This document shows, in pieces, positions 57,309 through 60,746 of a stretch of DNA of 60,746 nucleotides. The stretch is from Pontibacillus marinus BH030004 = DSM 16465 (GTDB lineage Bacteria > Bacillota > Bacilli > Bacillales > BH030062), in NCBI RefSeq assembly GCF_000425225.1, contig NZ_AULJ01000037.1:1-60746 (forward strand), given 5' to 3'. Both the position numbers and the translations under genes were made by a program. How positions within the stretch are numbered: position 1 is the stretch's first letter; every line of letters starts with the position of its first letter. The notes below the pieces were generated by a model, which worked only from the letters and a program-made list of their open reading frames with translations, was not told where the DNA came from and did not search any database.

Positions 57309-57344
57309 AAAAAAGCACGAAACCTCATTAAAGAGGTTCCGTGC
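57309..57344 (-). terminator. purB terminator
   Basis: On the minus strand GCACGGAACCTC pairs with GAGGTTTCGTGC (one G-T pair) across a 6-nt loop, followed by six T. It ends the purB transcript before the purE control region. Confidence 0.85.
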
Positions 57345-57356
57345 CACATCATTCTC

Positions 57357-58649
57357 TTACAACCCAATTCGTTCAAATACGCGATCAACATTTTTCAAAT
57401 GATGCGTTGGATCAAAGCAGCTATCCAGTTGTTCAGAAGACAACGTAGATTTGATTCTTTCATCTGTTTCAATTAACTCGCGGAAGGAGATCCCTTTCTC
57501 CCAAGCTTCCATCGCCTTAGGTTGAACGATGTCATAAGCCTCTTCCCTCGCCATGCCTTCATCAATAAGTGTTAAAAGCACGCGCTGGGAGAAGATTAAC
57601 CCGTAGGTCTTGTCCATGTTTTGTTTCATATTGTCCTCATATACCGTTAAGTTTTTCACGATGTTACTAAAACGGTGCAGCATATAGTTCAATGCAATCG
57701 TTGCATCTGGTAAAATAATGCGCTCCGCAGAAGAGTGGGAAATATCACGTTCATGCCAAAGAGCGACATTTTCATAAGCAGTTACCATGTGACCACGTAA
57801 CACACGCGCCATTCCTGTCATGTTTTCTGACCCAATCGGGTTACGTTTATGTGGCATCGCCGAAGAACCTTTTTGTCCTTTTGCAAAGAATTCTTCCACT
57901 TCACGTGTTTCTGTTTTCTGTAGGCTACGAATTTCCACTGCGAATTTTTCAATAGAAGTCGCAATTAGTGTTAGTGTGGATAAATAATGAGCATGGCGAT
58001 CACGCTGTAACGTTTGGGTTGATACAGGTGCAGGGGTTAACCCCAACTTTTCACAAACATAATCCTCCACAAACGGATCAATATTCGCATAAGTTCCTAC
58101 TGCCCCTGAGAGCTTACCAAACTCGATGTTATGAGCTGCCATTTCAAAACGCTCTAAGTTACGTTTCATTTCTTCATACCATAATGCGAGCTTCAAACCA
58201 AAAGTAGTTGGCTCAGCATGAACACCATGTGTACGTCCCATCATGATTGTGTATTTATGCTCCTTCGCCTTCTCGCCTAACACATCAACAAACGTATGTA
58301 AGTTTTCACGAATGATATTGTTTGCTTGCTTTAGCAGGTAAGACAAAGCAGTATCCACTACATCCGTAGACGTGAGACCATAGTGAACCCACTTCTTTTC
58401 TTCACCAAGCGTCTCAGATACCGCACGTGTAAATGCAACAACATCATGACGTGTTTCTTGCTCGATCTCATGAATACGCTCAATATCAAAAGAAGCACCT
58501 TCACGTAACTTTTCAACATCTTCTTTTGGAATATGACCCAGTTCACTCCACGCCTCACATGCCAAAATTTCGACCTCTAACCAAGCCTTGTATTTGTTCT
58601 CTTCAGTCCAGATTGCCCCCATCTCAGGACGCGTATAACGCTCAATCAT
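57357..58649 (-). CDS. purB: Adenylosuccinate lyase PurB
   Basis: A 430-residue fumarase/aspartase-superfamily enzyme acting twice: SAICAR to AICAR, and adenylosuccinate to AMP. Motifs: [53 protein letters not shown], and the signature [16 protein letters not shown] with the catalytic Ser loop. It sits upstream of the purE control region as a separate transcription unit with its own PurBoxes and terminator, unlike B. subtilis where it lies between purK and purC. GGAGGG precedes the ATG. Confidence 0.98.
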   Translation of the reverse strand: MIERYTRPEMGAIWTEENKYKAWLEVEILACEAWSELGHIPKEDVEKLREGASFDIERIHEIEQETRHDVVAFTRAVSETLGEEKKWVHYGLTSTDVVDTALSYLLKQANNIIRENLHTFVDVLGEKAKEHKYTIMMGRTHGVHAEPTTFGLKLALWYEEMKRNLERFEMAAHNIEFGKLSGAVGTYANIDPFVEDYVCEKLGLTPAPVSTQTLQRDRHAHYLSTLTLIATSIEKFAVEIRSLQKTETREVEEFFAKGQKGSSAMPHKRNPIGSENMTGMARVLRGHMVTAYENVALWHERDISHSSAERIILPDATIALNYMLHRFSNIVKNLTVYEDNMKQNMDKTYGLIFSQRVLLTLIDEGMAREEAYDIVQPKAMEAWEKGISFRELIETDERIKSTLSSEQLDSCFDPTHHLKNVDRVFERIGL

Positions 58650-58663
58650 TAAATACCCTCCTA

Positions 58664-58708
58664 TAAAAAAAGCCTATTATCTTTCACACAGAAAAGATAA
58701 TAGGCTTT
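58664..58708 (-). terminator. Terminator-like hairpin at the purB 5' end
   Basis: On the minus strand AGCCTATTATCTTTT pairs with GAAAGATAATAGGCT, followed by a run of seven T and then directly by the purB RBS (AGGAGGG). It may terminate the yebE-yebG transcript, form a 5' stem-loop, or attenuate purB. Confidence 0.7.
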
Positions 58709-58717
58709 CGTAATTGC

Positions 58718-58723
58718 ATTATA
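58718..58723 (-). promoter_or_regulatory. Candidate -10 of the purB promoter
   Basis: A perfect TATAAT on the minus strand lies about 70 bases before the purB ATG and downstream of the PurBox pair. The -35 region is weak. If right, the transcript would begin at the base of the hairpin at 58664-58708. Confidence 0.45.
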
Positions 58724-58787
58724 TGCCATACTATCAATTCGCCCGTTTCAATGTAATCTTAACAAGAGCGAATAGAAAAAGCAATCA

Positions 58788-58831
58788 AATCACGAACAAT
58801 TTAGTATTTAAATATTCATTTGTTCGTTATT
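58788..58831. promoter_or_regulatory. PurBox pair upstream of purB
   Basis: AATCACGAACAAT on the plus strand and AATAACGAACAAA on the minus strand are inverted PurR boxes. The CGAA cores (58793-58796 and 58823-58826) are 26 bases apart, the same as at purE. The second box overlaps the yebG stop codon. Confidence 0.75.
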
Positions 58832-59024
58832 CAGTTTTCACAGCATCGAAAATAATCTGGCGACCTACAGGATCAACCTTCTTCTCTCCACCTTCCATAC
58901 GCTCTTGGAAAATGGGCTCTTCAACGCGGCGAACAGGCTGATAACCTTCTTCTTTCATTTGGGCAAGAACCTCATCAATGGACTGCCCTTCTTCTACAGT
59001 AAAACGTTTTTTCTTTTTACCCAT
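58827..59024 (-). CDS. yebG: NETI-motif protein, YebG-like
   Basis: A 65-residue protein similar to B. subtilis YebG. It starts [20 protein letters not shown], and its family is named for an N-E-T-I-like motif near the N terminus; the second half is [20 protein letters not shown]. It overlaps the end of the DUF2179 gene by eight bases, as in the yebE-yebG pair upstream of the B. subtilis pur operon. Function unknown. Confidence 0.85.
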   Translation of the reverse strand: MGKKKKRFTVEEGQSIDEVLAQMKEEGYQPVRRVEEPIFQERMEGGEKKVDPVGRQIIFDAVKTE

Positions 59025-59574
59025 CCTTCTTAATACGTCCTTTCCGTACCTGCTTCACCCAGAAGCCACCACGAATTTGCTTCGGCTCATAGGCAATTAT
59101 AAATGCTTTAGGGTCAATGGTTTTTATTGTGTCATATAGGGCTAATTCATACTTTCTTGGCGTTAAAATCTGCATAGCAAGTCGGTCCCCTTCCATTCCA
59201 TAGGCAAACCAACTCGTTACTCCATATCCTTTATCTCTTAGTTGCTTCGTAAATTCAATATCAGGATTGGAGGATATAACGTTGACCGTTATGTAGCCAA
59301 GTGCTAACTTCTCTTCAATCTTCATCCCAACGATGACCCCTAATCCAAACCCGATTGCATAGGCAATTACATTTTGAATTTGATCTAAATTTTCTAGAAC
59401 AAGACCAAGCCCAACGATGTACACTGTAATTTCAAAGACACTAATAAAAGCCGCCCAGTACCTTTGACCTTTCAACGTAAAAATCATTCGAATCGTTAAA
59501 AACGATACGTACACAATGTTTACAACTAATATAATTAATACCATGACAAGGCTATTATCTAAAAGATTTCCCAT
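59017..59574 (-). CDS. yebE: DUF2179 / UPF0316 membrane protein, YebE-like
   Basis: A 185-residue protein. Three N-terminal membrane segments ([58 protein letters not shown]) are followed by a cytosolic DUF2179 domain ([20 protein letters not shown] and [19 protein letters not shown]). DUF2179 domains in other proteins bind small ligands or nucleotides. ATG 59574 has AGGAGGG upstream; the longer frame adds no similarity. Co-transcribed with yebG. Confidence 0.88.
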   Translation of the reverse strand: MGNLLDNSLVMVLIILVVNIVYVSFLTIRMIFTLKGQRYWAAFISVFEITVYIVGLGLVLENLDQIQNVIAYAIGFGLGVIVGMKIEEKLALGYITVNVISSNPDIEFTKQLRDKGYGVTSWFAYGMEGDRLAMQILTPRKYELALYDTIKTIDPKAFIIAYEPKQIRGGFWVKQVRKGRIKKDG

Positions 59575-59728
59575 ACTGGTTTTGTCCCTCCTAACTCCTA
59601 CACTAAATACTTTCATTTGCTCTTAGGACATTCACCCATTAAAAAACTTATGCATACACTATATCGCAATATATTCCACTTTCACAAGCAATTATGATAA
59701 CTGAATATTTAAAATGGAGGGGATTCCA

Positions 59729-60160
59729 ATGGATCCATTTCAAAACATGCAAGACTGGCGAAAAAATATGGACCGTTTTTTTGGTGAAAATTTTTGGGGA
59801 GAATTTGAGGGTATCATTAAGCCTCCCATCCCTCATATCAATCTATACAAATCAGATAATGAAATTCTATGCTATGTAAACATTCCAGGCTTAGAGGATA
59901 TTGATAAAGTAGATGTTTATGTAGACTATGCTATTTTAGAGATTAAAGGTGTCATCTCTTTACAACCTCAACACCACCAACTCGTTCAAGAAGAGATTTT
60001 GCAAGGTTCATTTGAGCGAAAGATCGATCTTCCATACCCTGTTCGAGGCGATAAGATTCATGCATCCTATCAAAATGGCTTGCTCATTATCCAACTGCAC
60101 CGCCTCATCCACCAAGAGACATCCAAAAATCGAATTAAGATCCATTCGATCGAAGACTAA
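59729..60160 (+). CDS. Hsp20/alpha-crystallin family small heat-shock protein
   Basis: A 143-residue small chaperone. N-terminal MDPFQNMQDWRKNMDRFFGE is followed by an alpha-crystallin domain from about residue 40 (PHINLYKSDNEILCYVNIPG, then KVDVYVDYAILEIKGVI) to residue 130 (SFERKIDLPYPV, then ASYQNGLLIIQLHR). The consensus GVL near the end of the domain is replaced by GLL, and the C-terminal I-x-I may be IKI. Similar to spore-coat-type Hsp20 such as CotM/YocM. ATG 59729 has GGAGGGG upstream. No CIRCE element was seen; the regulator is unknown. Confidence 0.88.
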   Translation: MDPFQNMQDWRKNMDRFFGENFWGEFEGIIKPPIPHINLYKSDNEILCYVNIPGLEDIDKVDVYVDYAILEIKGVISLQPQHHQLVQEEILQGSFERKIDLPYPVRGDKIHASYQNGLLIIQLHRLIHQETSKNRIKIHSIED

Positions 60161-60189
60161 CGCTCAGACCTTTACTGAGCGTTTTTTAT
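60159..60189 (+). terminator. hsp20 terminator
   Basis: AACGCTCA pairs with TGAGCGTT, 9-nt loop, followed by TTTTATG. The hsp20 stop codon abuts the stem. Confidence 0.85.
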
Positions 60190-60265
60190 GCTTGGTTTTC
60201 TTCTCACATTATATAGTATCACTTTCACAGTTAATTCCAAATTAAAACATTAATAAATAAGGGGA

Positions 60266-60400
60266 TGGCATTCGGAATAACTCTATCCTTAATGAGATTA
60301 TTTTTCCGAATAGAGGCTTCATACTGAATAAATCTATCCTGAATAATACTATCTTTTCCGAATAGAGGGTGCATTTGTACTGATCTATCTCTATGTGGGG
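60266..60400. repeat. ~51-bp degenerate tandem repeat array
   Basis: TCTATC recurs at 60282, 60333 and 60384 (51 bases apart), and CCGAATAGAGG at 60306 and 60358 (52 apart), each within longer similar blocks (GGAATAACTCTATCCTTAAT / TGAATAAATCTATCCTGAAT). A fainter fourth unit may follow near 60430. The 350 bases between hsp20 and the rRNA terminator hold nothing else. Confidence 0.75.
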
Positions 60401-60538
60401 TAACACTTCTGTACTTAAGCAGGGATGTGTATTGATCTCCCCTCTATCTATCTCCGAATCTATATCTCGAACCCAAGTCTTCCACATTAGGAGACTATAA
60501 TGAAGGAAAGCTTAAACCTAAACAACGCTTTTATATAC

Positions 60539-60578
60539 AAAAAGAACCCCAGAGAATCGAAATCCTCTAGGGTTCTTA
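60539..60578 (-). terminator. rRNA operon terminator
   Basis: On the minus strand AAGAACCCTAGAGGATTTCG and the arm CTCTGGGGTTCTT form a long stem, followed by TTTTGTATAT, just after the 5S 3' end. Confidence 0.9.
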
Positions 60579-60584
60579 AAATGT

Positions 60585-60700
60585 GCTTGGCGGCGTCCTA
60601 CTCTTGCGGGGGCGAAACCCCGACTACCATTGGCGCTGAAGAGCTTAACTTCTGTGTTCGGCATGGGAACAGGTGTGACCTCTTCGCCAAAGCCACCAAA
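60585..60700 (-). rRNA. rrf: 5S ribosomal RNA
   Basis: Minus strand: begins TTTGGTGGCTTTGGCGAAGA, contains GAGGTCACACCTGTTCCCAT and CCGAACACAGAAGTTAAGCT, and ends GAGTAGGACGCCGCCAAGC. All are standard Gram-positive 5S signatures, and the length of about 116 nt is normal. The sequence beyond 60700 looks like a 23S-5S spacer, so the operon (16S-23S-5S) presumably continues outside the window. Confidence 0.98.
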
Positions 60701-60746
60701 CCTATGTAGTTGAAGGATATACCTTCAAAACTAGATAAGAGACATC
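60701..60746 (-). other. 23S-5S spacer (partial)
   Basis: AT-rich sequence containing (minus strand) TCTAGTTTTGAAGGTATATC, typical of Bacillaceae rRNA spacers. Cut by the window end. Confidence 0.7.

Noticed and set aside
60242-60487. 81-codon ORF on the minus strand
   Set aside because: It lies entirely in the ~51-bp repeat array, has low complexity and no RBS.

Overview
The window looks like the chromosome of a low-GC Gram-positive bacterium of the family Bacillaceae. The evidence is the gene order, which is that of the Bacillus pur-yer-pcrB-pcrA-ligA-yerH(camS)-putP-gatCAB-yerQ(dagK)-yefA(rlmCD) region, together with strong AGGAGG-type ribosome binding sites, T-box, S-box and guanine riboswitch leaders, and PurR boxes. 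A single-chain glycyl-tRNA synthetase, instead of the GlyQ/GlyS pair of B. subtilis, and several proline and symporter genes fit a halophilic or halotolerant relative (Halobacillus/Pontibacillus/Thalassobacillus type). The genus is an inference.

Layout. 1-16.4 kb is an accessory-like stretch of short transcripts. It holds msrA behind a SAM riboswitch, ridA, a C45-type acyltransferase, a nitrilase-like protein with an apparently non-AUG start, methyltransferases, a paaK-paaI pair, two orphan OppB/OppC-like permeases, the RNA helicase dbpA, a membrane GGDEF-EAL protein, and DUF421/DUF4363, nucleotidyltransferase and DUF1456 genes. Between them lie several related hairpin repeats (outer arms GTGCCTGTCACC/GGTGACAGGCAC). 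16.4-26 kb holds rlmCD, dagK, the gatCAB amidotransferase operon, putP with a 36-residue membrane mini-protein in front of it, and pruA. 26-31.8 kb holds a membrane-anchored HTH protein, a methyltransferase, and a yrrT-luxS-mccA-mccB operon for recycling S-ribosylhomocysteine through homocysteine to cysteine. Upstream of that operon is a strictly periodic 20/21-bp degenerate repeat array. 31.8-38 kb is camS-ligA-pcrA-pcrB. 38-42 kb, on the plus strand, holds a small membrane protein, T-box-controlled glyS and an MFS transporter. 41.8-45.2 kb is yerC, yerB and yerA. 45.6-57.2 kb is the complete purEKCSQLFMNHD operon, read leftward from two PurBoxes and a guanine riboswitch. purB lies separately upstream with its own PurBoxes and terminator, followed by yebG/yebE-type genes, an Hsp20 gene on the plus strand, and the 5S end of an rRNA operon at the right edge (minus strand).

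How the genes work together. The purine genes encode every step from phosphoribosylamine to IMP plus adenylosuccinate lyase; PurR-type sites act on both transcripts, but only purE-purD carries the guanine riboswitch. Sulfur and methionine metabolism appears twice: S-box-msrA at the left and yrrT-luxS-mccAB in the middle. putP and pruA take up proline and oxidise its product, but no proline dehydrogenase gene is in view.

No phage, insertion sequence, CRISPR array, toxin-antitoxin or defence system was found. The most unusual material is non-coding: two arrays at 31.5-31.75 kb and 40.4-40.5 kb with conserved cores spaced exactly 20 or 21 bp apart, a ~51-bp array beside the rRNA operon, and the family of hairpin repeats.
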